From Lentisalinibacter orientalis (GTDB taxonomy: Bacteria > Pseudomonadota > Gammaproteobacteria > Steroidobacterales > Woeseiaceae), in contig NZ_JAPDRJ010000001.1 in the NCBI RefSeq assembly GCF_040706535.1, positions 2,108,001-2,172,000 of the forward strand: a DNA stretch of 64,000 nucleotides, in the 5' to 3' direction. Position 1 is the stretch's first letter. The number at the start of each line of letters is the position of its first letter. Below the pieces are notes generated by a model. It searched no databases. It was given only the letters and a program-made list of their open reading frames with translations, and had not been told where the DNA came from. The position numbers and the translations under genes are program-made. Of this stretch, positions 47,149 to 58,420 are shown piece after piece.

Positions 47149-47910
47149 ATGGCACCGATCGCGACCACCACATTTACCGATCCGCTGCAGGAGTGGCTGC
47201 AGACCCCCATCGGCAGCTCGCTGCTGGAGGTGGAGGCCCGCCTCGCCCGCGAGATGCTGGACGGGCTGTTCGGCGAGCAGCTGCTGCAGATCGGGCTGTG
47301 GGGCAGCCGCGACCTGTTCCTGCCGTCCGCCCGCACCCAGTCGGCCTGGATCGCCACCATGCCCGGCTCGCCGGAGACCGGCGACGTCATCGCCGAGCCG
47401 GCCCGGCTGCCCATCGAGAGCGACTCCGTCGACGTGGTCTTCATGCCCCACACGCTGGACCTCACCGACCACCCCCACGCGGTGCTGCGCGAGGTCTACC
47501 GGGTGCTCCGCGCCGACGGCCAGCTGGTGGTCATGGGCTTCCGCCCCGGCGGGCTCTGGGGCCTGCGCCGGCTCCTGACCTGGGGCAGCTACCCCCCGGG
47601 CCGCCCCACCATGATCTCGGATCGCCAGCTCTCCGACTGGCTGCGGCTCCTGGACATGAAGATCCACGGCGTGCGCCGCTACTTCTTCCGCTGGCCGGTC
47701 GGCGGCAATCGCAAGCCCGCCGTCCGGCGCTGGGAGGCGATTGGAGACCGCTGGTGGCCGGAACTGGCCAGCTGCTACGCCCTCACGGCCAAGAAGCAGC
47801 TCTACACCCTCACCCCGGTCCGCCAGCGCTGGCGCCGTCCGGCCGCGGCGGTCGGCGGCCTCGCGCGGCCCACGGCCCGCACCGTGCACGAGCTCCGCGA
47901 AGAGAATTGA
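47149..47910 (+). CDS. yafS: SAM-dependent methyltransferase, YafS-like
   Basis: 253 residues from ATG 47149. A class I methyltransferase domain with DVVFMPHTLDLTDHPHAVLREVYRVLRADGQLVVMGF, but the glycine-rich first SAM motif is weak (LLQIGLWGSRD). Substrate unknown. The symbol rests on position: in E. coli yafS lies directly before rnhA-dnaQ and near mltD. gloB, which separates mltD and yafS there, is absent here; only 88 bases lie between mltD and this gene. Confidence 0.75.
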   Translation: MAPIATTTFTDPLQEWLQTPIGSSLLEVEARLAREMLDGLFGEQLLQIGLWGSRDLFLPSARTQSAWIATMPGSPETGDVIAEPARLPIESDSVDVVFMPHTLDLTDHPHAVLREVYRVLRADGQLVVMGFRPGGLWGLRRLLTWGSYPPGRPTMISDRQLSDWLRLLDMKIHGVRRYFFRWPVGGNRKPAVRRWEAIGDRWWPELASCYALTAKKQLYTLTPVRQRWRRPAAAVGGLARPTARTVHELREEN

Positions 47911-48347
47911 GCCTCCCCCGGGTCGACATCTATACGGACGGTGCCTGCCGCGGCAACCCCGGCGTGGGCGGCTGGGGCGCGCTGCTCCTCTCCGGCAGCC
48001 GCCGAAAGGAGCTCTGGGGCGGCGAGCGCCACACCACCAACAACCGCATGGAGCTGACCGCGGCCGTCGAGGCGCTGAACGCGCTGAAAAAGCCCTGCCA
48101 CGTGGTCCTGCATACGGACTCCATCTATCTGCGCGACGGTATCAAGTCCTGGCTCGCCAACTGGAAGCGCAAGGGCTGGAAGACGGCGGCGAAGAAGCCG
48201 GTTAAGAACAAGGACCTGTGGCAGGCCCTGGACCTGGCCCAGGAGCGCCATGAGGTAGACTGGCGCTGGGTGAAGGGCCACTCGGGCGATCCCGGCAACG
48301 AGCGCGCGGACGAACTCGCCAACCGGGGCATCGACGAACTGGGCTGA
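47907..48347 (+). CDS. rnhA: Ribonuclease HI
   Basis: 146 residues from TTG 47907, which overlaps the preceding stop (TTGA); no ATG or GTG lies before the first strand, so TTG is the likely start. Catalytic acids are all visible: Asp in IYTDGACRGNPG, Glu in NNRMELTAA, Asp in HTDSIYLRDG and Asp in GNERADELAN, plus His in KGHSGDP. Removes RNA from RNA-DNA hybrids. Followed by dnaQ. Confidence 0.96.
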   Translation: MSLPRVDIYTDGACRGNPGVGGWGALLLSGSRRKELWGGERHTTNNRMELTAAVEALNALKKPCHVVLHTDSIYLRDGIKSWLANWKRKGWKTAAKKPVKNKDLWQALDLAQERHEVDWRWVKGHSGDPGNERADELANRGIDELG

Positions 48348-48405
48348 CGGGCCGGGCTGACAGCGGACCGGCGGACGATAAGATAAGAGAGGAGGGCAGA
48401 CAGGC

Positions 48406-49107
48406 GTGCGGCAGATCGTACTGGACACCGAGACCACCGGCCTGGACCCGGAGCAGGGCCACCGCATCATCGAGATCGGCTGCATCGAAATGGTGAACCG
48501 CCGGCCCACCGGCAGGCACTTCCACCGCTACCTGAACCCGGACCGGGAGATCGAGGAGGGCGCCATTGCCGTCCATGGCATCCGCAACGAGGACCTGGCC
48601 GACAAGCCCCGCTTCGCCGAGATCGCCGAGGAGCTGCTGGAGTTCCTGGCCGGCGCCGAGCTCGTCATCCACAACGCCCCCTTCGACGTGGGCTTCCTGG
48701 AGCACGAGCTGAAGCTCATCGAGCACCGCATCTGCCAGCTGGATGGCCACTGCGGCATCCTGGACACGCTGTCCCTGTCCCGGAAGATGCACCCGGGCCA
48801 GCGCCACAGCCTGGACGCGCTCTGCAAGCGCTACGAGGTGGACAACTCCCAGCGCGACCTCCACGGCGCGCTCCTCGACGCCCGCCTGCTGGCCGACGTC
48901 TACCTGGCCATGACCGGCGGCCAGGGCGCGCTGTCGCTGGATGCCGCCGAGGGTGGCGACGGCGCGGCCGTGGACACCGTGGTCAGCATCGACCGCGGCA
49001 ACGCCCGCCTGCGCGTCATCGAGGCCTCGGAAGAAGAGGTGGCGGCCCACGAGGCGTTCCTGAAGCGGATAGAGGAAGCCAGCGGGGGCGCGATCTGGAG
49101 AGGCTGA
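48406..49107 (+). CDS. dnaQ: DNA polymerase III subunit epsilon
   Basis: 233 residues from GTG 48406 with GGAGG 9 bases upstream. DEDDh exonuclease motifs: DTETTGL (Exo I), HNAPFDVGFL (Exo II) and HGALLDA (Exo III). The proofreading subunit of the replicative polymerase. In many genomes dnaQ is divergent from rnhA; here they are co-directional. The C-terminal tail (about 185-233) should bind the alpha subunit. Confidence 0.96.
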   Translation: MRQIVLDTETTGLDPEQGHRIIEIGCIEMVNRRPTGRHFHRYLNPDREIEEGAIAVHGIRNEDLADKPRFAEIAEELLEFLAGAELVIHNAPFDVGFLEHELKLIEHRICQLDGHCGILDTLSLSRKMHPGQRHSLDALCKRYEVDNSQRDLHGALLDARLLADVYLAMTGGQGALSLDAAEGGDGAAVDTVVSIDRGNARLRVIEASEEEVAAHEAFLKRIEEASGGAIWRG

Positions 49108-49119
49108 CGGATCGGGGCT

Positions 49120-49176
49120 GTAGGAGGGCCTTCAGGCCCGATTTGAATAATGAATCGGGGATAAATCCCCTCCTAC
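49120..49176. repeat. Inverted REP pair between dnaQ and the polysaccharide locus
   Basis: 49120-49142 (GGGCCTTCAGGCCC) and 49154-49176 (GGGGATAAATCCCC), heads outward, spacer with AATAATGA as at aroC. The last REP in the window; none is found in the following 15 kb. Confidence 0.85.
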
Positions 49177-49268
49177 ATGTGATCCGCATCCATGCCAGAC
49201 CTCCAAACCCGCGCTAGAATCCCCCCAATTTGAACCACCACCGCCGGCTAACCGGCACTGGAAGGACC

Positions 49269-50546
<1,278 letters not shown>

Positions 50547-50584
50547 CCCCGGCCGCGGACCAAGGATCGACCTAAGGCATTGAC

Positions 50585-51616
50585 ATGAAAGTACTCGTCA
50601 CGGGCGCCGCCGGCTTCATCGGCTACTACACCGCCAAATATCTCCTGGACCGGGGCGATACGGTCGTCGGCCTCGACAACCTGAACGAGTACTACGACGT
50701 CAACCTGAAGCTCGCGCGTCTCGCCAACCTGGAAGGCCGCGAGGGCTTCCGCTTCGTCAAGATCAGCCTGGAAGACCGCCCGGCCATGGACAAGCTCTTC
50801 GCCGAGGAGGGCTTCGACCGGGTGGTGCACCTCGCCGCCCAGGCCGGCGTGCGCTACTCCCTGGAGAACCCGCACTCCTACATCGACTCCAACATCGTCG
50901 GCACCCTGCACGTGCTGGAGGGCTGCCGCCACAACAATGTGGAGCACCTGGTGTACGCCTCCTCCAGCTCGGTCTACGGCGCCAACACCGAGATGCCGTT
51001 CTCCATCCATCACAACGTGGACCATCCGCTGGCCCTCTACGGCGCCACCAAGAAGGCCAACGAGCTGATGGCCCACACCTACTCGAACCTCTACGGCCTG
51101 CCGACCACGGGCCTGCGCTTCTTCACCGTCTACGGCCCCTTCGGTCGGCCGGACATGGCCTTGTTCATGTTCACCAAGAACATCATCGAGGGTAAGCCCA
51201 TCGACGTGTTCAACTACGGCAACCACCGCCGGGACTTCACGTTCGTGGACGACATCGTCGAGGGCGTCATCCGCACCCTCGACCACGTGGCCGAGCCCAA
51301 CGAGGAGTGGAACCCGGCCAATCCCGATCCCGGCACCAGCCGCGCGCCGTACCGCATCTACAACATCGGCAACAGCCAGCCGGTGGAGCTGATGCGCTAC
51401 ATCCAGGTGATCGAGCAGTGCGTCGGCCGCGAGGCCGAGAAGAACCTGCTGCCCATGCAGCCCGGCGACGTGCCGGACACCTGGGCGGACGTGGCCGACC
51501 TCGTCGCCGATGTCGACTACCAGCCCGCCACCACGGTGGAGGAGGGCGTACGCCGCTTCGTGGAGTGGTACGTGGACTTCTACGAGGTGGACCTGCCCGC
51601 CCGCGCGGCCTCCTGA
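50585..51616 (+). CDS. UDP-glucuronate 4-epimerase-type NAD-dependent epimerase
   Basis: 343 residues. Rossmann GAAGFIG, catalytic Ser-Ser-Ser/Tyr-x3-Lys (ASSSSVYG, YGATKKANE). The segment LDNLNEYYDVNLK and GRPDMALFMFTK are hallmarks of the LspL/UDP-glucuronate 4-epimerase group. Together with the upstream dehydrogenase it supplies an epimerised uronic acid donor. Confidence 0.88.
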   Translation: MKVLVTGAAGFIGYYTAKYLLDRGDTVVGLDNLNEYYDVNLKLARLANLEGREGFRFVKISLEDRPAMDKLFAEEGFDRVVHLAAQAGVRYSLENPHSYIDSNIVGTLHVLEGCRHNNVEHLVYASSSSVYGANTEMPFSIHHNVDHPLALYGATKKANELMAHTYSNLYGLPTTGLRFFTVYGPFGRPDMALFMFTKNIIEGKPIDVFNYGNHRRDFTFVDDIVEGVIRTLDHVAEPNEEWNPANPDPGTSRAPYRIYNIGNSQPVELMRYIQVIEQCVGREAEKNLLPMQPGDVPDTWADVADLVADVDYQPATTVEEGVRRFVEWYVDFYEVDLPARAAS

Positions 51617-51620
51617 GCCC

Positions 51621-53285
51621 ATGGCGGACCCGCGCAAGCTCTCCGCCCGCTATCCCACCGACCTGCCGGCCTGGCGCCGGCTGAAAGATCATCGCAAGAA
51701 GCTGCGGGACATCCACCTGGCTGAGCTGTTCCGCAAGGACAAGCGACGCGCCACCCGGCTCACGCTGGAAGCCGGCGACCTCCTGCTGGATTACTCCAAG
51801 AACCTCATCACCGCCGAGACCCTGAAGCTCCTCACCGCGCTCGCGCGGGAGGCCGGCGTGCCGAAACTCAGGAACGCCATGTTCGCCGGCCAGCACATCA
51901 ACCGCACCGAGGACCGCGCCGTCCTGCACGCCGCCCTGCGCGCGCCCCGGGACGAGGCCTACCGCGACGGCGAACAGGACGTCAGCCACGACGTCCACGA
52001 GGTGCTGGAGCAGATGGCCGCCTTCGTCGACGGCGTGCACGCGGGCGGCATCCGCGGTAGCGGCGGCCAGCGCTTCACCGACGTCGTCAACATCGGCATC
52101 GGCGGCTCGGACCTCGGCATCGTCATGGCCGCCACCGCGCTCCATCATCACCGGGTGAAGGGCGTGCGCCTGCACTGCGTCTCCAACATCGACGGCACCC
52201 AGCTGGCCGATCTCACCGAGACGCTGGATCCGGCCACCACGCTGTTCGTCGTCTGCTCCAAGACCTTCACGACCCTGGAGACCGTGACCAATGCCAAAGC
52301 CGCCCGGCGCTGGGTGGCCGAACAGCTGGGCGAGGAGGCCGTGCCGGACCACTTTGCCGCCGCCAGCACCAACCACGAGGCCATGGACGAATTCGGCCTG
52401 CACCCGGACTACCGCTTCGCCTTCTGGGACTGGGTGGGCGGCCGCTACTCGCTGTGGTCCGCCGTGGGGCTCTCCATCGCGCTGGCCATCGGCACGGATA
52501 ACTTCCGCGAGCTGCTGGCCGGCGGCCACGCCATGGACCGCCACTTCCGCGAGGCCAAACTCGGCGAGAACATGCCGGTGATCCTCGCGCTGCTGGCGGT
52601 CTGGTACAACGACTTCTTCGACGCGGAAACCCAGGCGATCCTGCCCTACGACAATCGACTGGAGCGCTTCCCGGCCTTCCTGCAGCAGCTGCAGATGGAG
52701 TCCAACGGCAAACGCGTGCGCATCGACGGCAAGCCCGCACGCTGCGCCACCGGCATGGTCATCTGGGGCGAGGCCGGCTCCAACGCTCAGCACTCCTTCT
52801 ACCAGCTCCTGCACCAGGGCACCCGCTTCATCCCGGTGGACTTCCTGCTGCCGGCGAAATCCTCCGGCGCGAGCCAGGAGCAGCAGGACCTCGCGATTGC
52901 GAATTGCCTGGCCCAGGCCGAGGCCCTGATGGAGGGGCAGTCGGAGGACGAGGTGCGCGCGGATCTGGAGGCGAAGGGGCTGGATCCGAACGAGATCGAG
53001 GCGCTGGTGCCCCACAAGGTGCACCCCGGTAATCGGCCCAGCAACCTGATCCTGTTCGAGACGCTGACGCCGAGGACTCTGGGTCAGCTGGTGGCGCTGT
53101 ACGAGCACAAGGTGTTCGTGGAGAGCGTGATCTGGGGCATCAATGCCTTCGACCAGTGGGGGGTGGAGCTTGGGAAGAAGCGGGCGACGGGGCTGGTGCC
53201 GGCGGTAGACAAGCCTTCGAAATACGAGGGCCGCAATTCCTCGACGGAGACGCTACTGGAGCGGATGCGGCGGCTGCGGCAATAA
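51621..53285 (+). CDS. pgi: Glucose-6-phosphate isomerase
   Basis: 554 residues from ATG 51621. Family signatures NIGIGGSDLG, SKTFTTLET, GRYSLWSAVGL and GINAFDQWGVELGK. Interconverts glucose 6-phosphate and fructose 6-phosphate, feeding both glycolysis and the sugar nucleotides made by adjacent genes. Four bases after the epimerase stop, so co-transcribed. The 3' end marks the change to lower GC content. Confidence 0.97.
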   Translation: MADPRKLSARYPTDLPAWRRLKDHRKKLRDIHLAELFRKDKRRATRLTLEAGDLLLDYSKNLITAETLKLLTALAREAGVPKLRNAMFAGQHINRTEDRAVLHAALRAPRDEAYRDGEQDVSHDVHEVLEQMAAFVDGVHAGGIRGSGGQRFTDVVNIGIGGSDLGIVMAATALHHHRVKGVRLHCVSNIDGTQLADLTETLDPATTLFVVCSKTFTTLETVTNAKAARRWVAEQLGEEAVPDHFAAASTNHEAMDEFGLHPDYRFAFWDWVGGRYSLWSAVGLSIALAIGTDNFRELLAGGHAMDRHFREAKLGENMPVILALLAVWYNDFFDAETQAILPYDNRLERFPAFLQQLQMESNGKRVRIDGKPARCATGMVIWGEAGSNAQHSFYQLLHQGTRFIPVDFLLPAKSSGASQEQQDLAIANCLAQAEALMEGQSEDEVRADLEAKGLDPNEIEALVPHKVHPGNRPSNLILFETLTPRTLGQLVALYEHKVFVESVIWGINAFDQWGVELGKKRATGLVPAVDKPSKYEGRNSSTETLLERMRRLRQ

Positions 53286-53308
53286 TGTCGGTCTTTTCGG
53301 AAGACGAA

Positions 53309-54403
53309 ATGGCAGGTAGTTCACAACCTGAGACGTTACTGGTGACCGGCGGGGCAGGCTTCATCGGTTCCGCATTGATTCGCATGCTGGTGCGTGAAAC
53401 CGATTGCCGCATCGTGAACGTGGACAAGCTCACCTACGCGGGCAATATCGACTCCCTCGCAGAGGCACTGGAACACCCGAACCATCAGTTCGAACGGGTG
53501 GACATCTGTGACCGGCAGGCGCTGGATCGCCTGTTCGAAACCTACCGGCCCGACGCCGTGATGCACTTGGCCGCGGAATCTCATGTAGACCGATCGATTC
53601 ACGGTCCAGCCGATTTCATCGAGACCAACATCGTCGGGACCTACACACTCCTGGAGGCAGCCCGATCCTATTGGAACGGCATGGATGATGATGGCAAGCG
53701 CCGGTTCCGCTTCCACCACATCTCCACGGACGAGGTATACGGCGACCTCCAGCCTGAGGACCCTGCTTTCAGCGAATCCACCCCTTACGCACCCAGCTCC
53801 CCTTATTCGGCGAGCAAGGCGTCCAGCGATCACCTGGTCCGGGCCTGGCGGCGCACCTACGGGTTTCCCGTCCTGATCACGAACTGCAGCAATAACTACG
53901 GTCCCTATCAGTTCCCCGAGAAGCTGATACCGGTGATGATTCTCAATGCGCTGGAGGGCAAACCGCTACCCGTCTACGGCAAGGGCGAGAACGTTCGTGA
54001 CTGGCTCTACGTCGAGGATCATGCCCGAGCCCTGTTTACCGTGCTTAGGCGTGGCGAGATCGGGCGGACCTACAACATCGGCGGTCGCTGCGAACGCAAG
54101 AACATCGATGTCGTGCGGGGTATCTGCGCCATTCTCGACCGCATAGCGCCGGGGGATGACGGCCCGTACGAGAGGCTGATCGAATTCGTGACCGACCGGC
54201 CAGGGCATGACCAGCGCTATGCCATCGACGATACCCGCATCGCGTCCGAACTCGACTGGACACCCCGCGAGACGTTCGAGTCCGGCATGGAGAAGACGGT
54301 CCGCTGGTATCTGGACAATGACGAGTGGGTGTCCCGCGTGCGCTCCGGCGAGTACCGCCAGTGGATGGAAACCAACTACGGTAAGCGCACGGCGACCGAA
54401 TGA
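53309..54403 (+). CDS. rfbB: dTDP-glucose 4,6-dehydratase
   Basis: 364 residues from ATG 53309, preceded by GGAAG at good spacing; ATG 53285, overlapping the pgi stop, would add 8 residues. GGAGFIGSALIR binds NAD; HISTDEVYG, catalytic Tyr-x3-Lys in YSASKASSDH, and NCSNNYGPYQFPEKLIP typify RmlB. Second step of dTDP-L-rhamnose synthesis. Followed with overlap by rfbD. Confidence 0.96.
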   Translation: MAGSSQPETLLVTGGAGFIGSALIRMLVRETDCRIVNVDKLTYAGNIDSLAEALEHPNHQFERVDICDRQALDRLFETYRPDAVMHLAAESHVDRSIHGPADFIETNIVGTYTLLEAARSYWNGMDDDGKRRFRFHHISTDEVYGDLQPEDPAFSESTPYAPSSPYSASKASSDHLVRAWRRTYGFPVLITNCSNNYGPYQFPEKLIPVMILNALEGKPLPVYGKGENVRDWLYVEDHARALFTVLRRGEIGRTYNIGGRCERKNIDVVRGICAILDRIAPGDDGPYERLIEFVTDRPGHDQRYAIDDTRIASELDWTPRETFESGMEKTVRWYLDNDEWVSRVRSGEYRQWMETNYGKRTATE

Positions 54404-55311
54404 GGATCCTGCTTTTCGGCAAGACCGGGCAGGTCGGTTCGGCGCTCGTGCCGTTGCTGAGGGACCGGGGCCAACTGTTTGCGCTCGACCGTCAAGGGAG
54501 TGATGGCATGTCGGGTGACCTCAGCAATCCCTCGGCTGTAGCGACGGTCATTCGTTCCCTCAATCCGGACCTGGTCGTGAACGCGGCGGCCTACACTGCT
54601 GTCGATCGGGCGGAAGAAGAGCAGGAGGTCGCCCATAAGATCAACGCCGAGGCGTCCGGGGCGATGGCCGAAGCATGCCGGGAGACGGGTGCTTCCCTGG
54701 TGCATTACTCGACGGACTACGTTTTCAGCGGCAACGGGTCGCAGCCCTGGCGCGAGGACGACCCCGTGGACCCCGTCAATGCCTACGGGCAGACCAAGCT
54801 GGCAGGGGAGGAGACGATCAGGCAGAGCGGCTGCCGCCACCTCATCTTCCGCACGAGCTGGGTATACGCCGCTAATGGGCAGAACTTCCTCCGGACCATG
54901 CTCCGGCTGGCAACCGAGCGCGATGCGCTGAGCGTGGTGGACGACCAGTGGGGCGCGCCCACCGGTGCCAGCCTGATCGCCGACGTCACGATCCGGATGG
55001 TCGAGCTCTTGAACCGAAAATCCGGCACCGCCGGGCTGTATCATCTCGCCCCCGCCGGAGAGACCACCTGGTACCGCTATGCGTGTCATGCCATTGAACG
55101 TGCCCGGAACGGCGGATGGCCCGTTCTAGTGGACCCCGAGAAGATCACGCCGGTAGGAACTGAGGCTTTTCCCACCGCCGCGAGAAGGCCGCTCAATTCC
55201 CGGCTTGATTGCCGTAAACTTGAGCGCGCATTGGGTGAGCCCATGCCGGACTGGCGGAAAGGCGTCGATGACGTTGTCGATCAATTGGTGCGAAACCAAC
55301 GAGGCGAATAA
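54400..55311 (+). CDS. rfbD: dTDP-4-dehydrorhamnose reductase
   Basis: 303 residues; ATG overlaps the rfbB stop (ATGA). NADPH-binding GKTGQVG, YSTDYVFSG and YGQTKLAGE motifs of RmlD. Catalyses the last step to dTDP-L-rhamnose. Confidence 0.96.
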   Translation: MRILLFGKTGQVGSALVPLLRDRGQLFALDRQGSDGMSGDLSNPSAVATVIRSLNPDLVVNAAAYTAVDRAEEEQEVAHKINAEASGAMAEACRETGASLVHYSTDYVFSGNGSQPWREDDPVDPVNAYGQTKLAGEETIRQSGCRHLIFRTSWVYAANGQNFLRTMLRLATERDALSVVDDQWGAPTGASLIADVTIRMVELLNRKSGTAGLYHLAPAGETTWYRYACHAIERARNGGWPVLVDPEKITPVGTEAFPTAARRPLNSRLDCRKLERALGEPMPDWRKGVDDVVDQLVRNQRGE

Positions 55312-55316
55312 GACTC

Positions 55317-56198
55317 ATGAAGAGGAAAGGGATTATTCTCGCCGGTGGCAGTGGCACCCGGCTGTACCCGGTGACCCACGCGGTGTCGAAGCAGCTGCTT
55401 CCCGTTTACGACAAACCCATGATTTATTACCCGCTGTGCACGCTCATGATGGCGGATATCCGGGATATATTGATCATCTCCACGCCGGAGCACACTCCTC
55501 TCTTCCGCGAACTGCTGGGTGATGGCAGCCAATGGGGAATGAGTCTGGCTTATGCGGTGCAGGACCAGCCGAACGGCCTTGCTGAGGCCTTCCTGATCGG
55601 CGAGGAGTTCATCGGGGGGGATCCGAGTGCGCTGATTCTTGGGGACAACATCTTCCAGGGCCATGACCTGAAAGCGCTGGTGCAGCGTGCGGCACGAAGG
55701 CAAGACGGTGCCACGGTCTTTGCGTACCCGGTGGCGGATCCCGAGCGCTACGGCGTGGTCGAGTTCGACCAGGGTGGGCGCGCTGTCAGCCTGGAAGAAA
55801 AGCCGACGGCGCCTAAGTCCCGTTATGCGGTCACCGGGCTGTATTTCTACGACGAGGACGTCGTCGACATCGCCAAGCAGATGAAGCCCTCGGCTCGGGG
55901 CGAGCTGGAAATCACAGACGTCAACAAAGCCTACCTGGAGCGCCAGTCCCTTAATGTCGAGGTGATGGGCAGGGGATACGCCTGGCTCGATACGGGAACG
56001 CACGAATCCCTGCTCGACGCCGCCACCTTCATCGAGACCATCGAGAAGCGCCAGGGGCTGAAGATATCCTCACCCGAAGAGACCGCTTACCGCATGGGTT
56101 TCATCGATGTGGACGGCTTGAGGCAGCTGGCGGCGGGCCTCGCGAAGACCGCTTACGGCGAGTATCTGAAGCGCGTGGCCGAAGACCGGGTGTTCTGA
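55317..56198 (+). CDS. rfbA: Glucose-1-phosphate thymidylyltransferase
   Basis: 293 residues. Nucleotidyltransferase signature GGSGTRLYPVT, then KQLLPVYDKPMIYYPL and GDNIFQGHD. Makes dTDP-glucose from glucose 1-phosphate and dTTP, the first and feedback-controlled step of the rhamnose pathway. Shine-Dalgarno GAGGAAAGG-like sequence overlaps the start region. Confidence 0.96.
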   Translation: MKRKGIILAGGSGTRLYPVTHAVSKQLLPVYDKPMIYYPLCTLMMADIRDILIISTPEHTPLFRELLGDGSQWGMSLAYAVQDQPNGLAEAFLIGEEFIGGDPSALILGDNIFQGHDLKALVQRAARRQDGATVFAYPVADPERYGVVEFDQGGRAVSLEEKPTAPKSRYAVTGLYFYDEDVVDIAKQMKPSARGELEITDVNKAYLERQSLNVEVMGRGYAWLDTGTHESLLDAATFIETIEKRQGLKISSPEETAYRMGFIDVDGLRQLAAGLAKTAYGEYLKRVAEDRVF

Positions 56199-56202
56199 GG
56201 CG

Positions 56203-56751
56203 ATGAAGTTTACTCCAACCGCAATTCCCGAGGTCGTGGTTATCGAGCCGGATGTATTCGGCGATGAGCGGGGATTCTTTCTGGAATCCTGGCAGAAGAA
56301 GAAATTTGCCGACGCAGGGATAACGGAAGAGTTCGTGCAGGATAACCACAGCCGCTCAGTTCGGGGGACGCTGCGGGGGCTTCATTACCAGGTTCGGCAA
56401 GCCCAAGGCAAGCTCGTGCGGGTCACGTTGGGTGAGGTGTTCGACGTGGCGGTGGATATCCGCCGGGGATCTCCGACCTTCGGGCAATGGGTAGGTGAGA
56501 CGTTGTCTGCGGAAAATTTCCGCATGCTCTGGGTGCCAGCCGGATTCGCGCATGGCTTCTACGTCACTTCGGACATCGCAGAATTTCAGTACAAGTGCAC
56601 GGACTACTATGCGCCGGAATTCGAGCGCTCGATTCTGTGGAGCGACGCCGATATAGGCATTGGCTGGCCCATCCCGACGGGGGAGCTGCCCTTGCTTTCT
56701 GGCAAGGATGAGGCTGGGTCGGTTCTGCGGGAGTCAGAGTTGCCTGGATAG
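56203..56751 (+). CDS. rfbC: dTDP-4-dehydrorhamnose 3,5-epimerase
   Basis: 182 residues, cupin fold. Catalytic His in RGLHYQ and the GEVFDVAVDIRRGSPTFG segment are typical of RmlC. Third step of the pathway; completes the rfbBDAC set. The 137-base gap to the next gene holds no gene I can see. Confidence 0.96.
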   Translation: MKFTPTAIPEVVVIEPDVFGDERGFFLESWQKKKFADAGITEEFVQDNHSRSVRGTLRGLHYQVRQAQGKLVRVTLGEVFDVAVDIRRGSPTFGQWVGETLSAENFRMLWVPAGFAHGFYVTSDIAEFQYKCTDYYAPEFERSILWSDADIGIGWPIPTGELPLLSGKDEAGSVLRESELPG

Positions 56752-56888
56752 CATGTGCTCCCGACAGGATTCGCCTTCCGGCTCGCGGGCAATAATCGCC
56801 TTACGACGCCGCTGACCGGATGACATAAGTTGCCACGCTGGCTTCGGCTCTCTAGAATTCCGTCTTTCGGGCTTGGGCGACTGAATCG

Positions 56889-58418
56889 GTGGGACTTCTC
56901 CAGGGACACAGGAGTAACCACGACGGGGATCGTGGGTGGAGACGGCTTCTGCCGTTTGCGGCGGCCCTGACTCTGGCGCTCCCGACTTTAGCCTCCGCAG
57001 AACCGTGGATCGCGCCCGGCGACCCCTGGTTGAAGGCCGATATCCAGCGCCTAGCCGACGAGGGCGTCATCACTAGTCCGGTCTCCGCTTGGCCTCTGTC
57101 CATGGGCGACATCGCCGAAGACGTCAACCGCTTTCGGGAGGACACTGACCTTTCCGCGCCGGCCACCTCCGCCCTTACCCGCATTCGTGACTTGGCGAAG
57201 TATGAGACTCGCACCAAGGTGTGGCGCACCGAGGGCGAGCTGAGCTTCGCCGAGAATCCACTGCTCATCCGCGGCTTCGAGGACGTGCCCCGGGGCGACG
57301 AAGAAGGCTGGGCCTCCACCGACTGGACAGGTGATCGCTTCGCCATAAAGGTGCGCGCCGGCTTCTCCGATGATCCGGTGGACGACCAGGACTTCCGCAT
57401 GGACGGCTCCTACGCCACCATGGCGCTCGGCAATTGGATGATCGGTGCCGCAGTCGTCGACCGCTGGTGGGGCCCCGGCTGGGGTGGCAGCCTGATACTC
57501 TCCAACAACGCCCGGCCGATACCGGCGCTGGTGCTGGAGCGGAACTTCTCCACCCCCTTCGAGAGCCCGTGGCTGTCTTGGATCGGCCCTTGGTCCACCA
57601 GCGTCGTCTGGGGTCAGCTCGAGAGCGGGCGTGCGGAGCCCAATGCGCGGTTCTTCGGCTGGCGAGTGAACTTCCGGCCGCTGCAGTCGCTGGAGATCGG
57701 GCTGCTGCGTACGGCACAGTGGTGTGGTTCGGGGCGGCCCTGTGACATCGATGCGTTCCTGAAAGTGCTGGCGGGTGACACGAACGTGGAGGAAGGTGAG
57801 AGCGGCGCGAGCGACGAGGCGAATCAGCTCGCGGGTTACGACTTCCGCTGGCATTCGCCGATTGGCAATCTGCCCTACGCCGTCTACGGACAGCTCATAG
57901 GCGAGGACGAGGCGGGCGGCTTCCCCAGCCGTTATATGGGCATGGGCGGCGTCGAATTCTGGGGAAGAAGCGATGCTGTGCAGTCCGACTGGCATGCGTA
58001 CGTGGAGATATCCGATACGACGTGCAATTTCTATGAGAGCTCCAAAGGCTTCAATTGCGCCTATAACAATGGCTCTTACCCTACCGGCTACCGCTACAAA
58101 GATCGTTCGATCGGATATTCCACGGACAACGACGCCCGTACCGTTACCGCCGGCGTCCTCGCGCGCCACGACAAATACGGTAAATGGCACGTGACCGCAA
58201 ATTTCGCCGAGCTAAACCGGGGCGGCGCGCCGGACAAGGGCAATACCGTCACGTCCACGCCAAAGGATCTTCTGGACGTCAGCATCACCCATAGTCGTGA
58301 TACGAAGTTCGGCAAGCTCGATCTCGGCGTCGGCGTGCAACAACTGGATGACAAGGTCGCGAACACGGATTCCACCGATGTGCGCGTATTCGTAAGGCTC
58401 ACACAACAGTTCGGATAG
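56889..58418 (+). CDS. wzi: Capsule assembly protein Wzi family
   Basis: 509 residues from GTG 56889. Signal peptide to about residue 37 (LASA-EPW). N-terminal helical part with DPWLKADIQRLADEG, then a beta-barrel rich in alternating aromatic residues, ending in LTQQFG with a C-terminal Phe-x pattern suited to outer membrane insertion. Wzi proteins anchor capsular polysaccharide to the outer surface. Two bases before the exporter gene, so one transcript. Confidence 0.88.
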   Translation: MGLLQGHRSNHDGDRGWRRLLPFAAALTLALPTLASAEPWIAPGDPWLKADIQRLADEGVITSPVSAWPLSMGDIAEDVNRFREDTDLSAPATSALTRIRDLAKYETRTKVWRTEGELSFAENPLLIRGFEDVPRGDEEGWASTDWTGDRFAIKVRAGFSDDPVDDQDFRMDGSYATMALGNWMIGAAVVDRWWGPGWGGSLILSNNARPIPALVLERNFSTPFESPWLSWIGPWSTSVVWGQLESGRAEPNARFFGWRVNFRPLQSLEIGLLRTAQWCGSGRPCDIDAFLKVLAGDTNVEEGESGASDEANQLAGYDFRWHSPIGNLPYAVYGQLIGEDEAGGFPSRYMGMGGVEFWGRSDAVQSDWHAYVEISDTTCNFYESSKGFNCAYNNGSYPTGYRYKDRSIGYSTDNDARTVTAGVLARHDKYGKWHVTANFAELNRGGAPDKGNTVTSTPKDLLDVSITHSRDTKFGKLDLGVGVQQLDDKVANTDSTDVRVFVRLTQQFG

Positions 58419-58420
58419 CC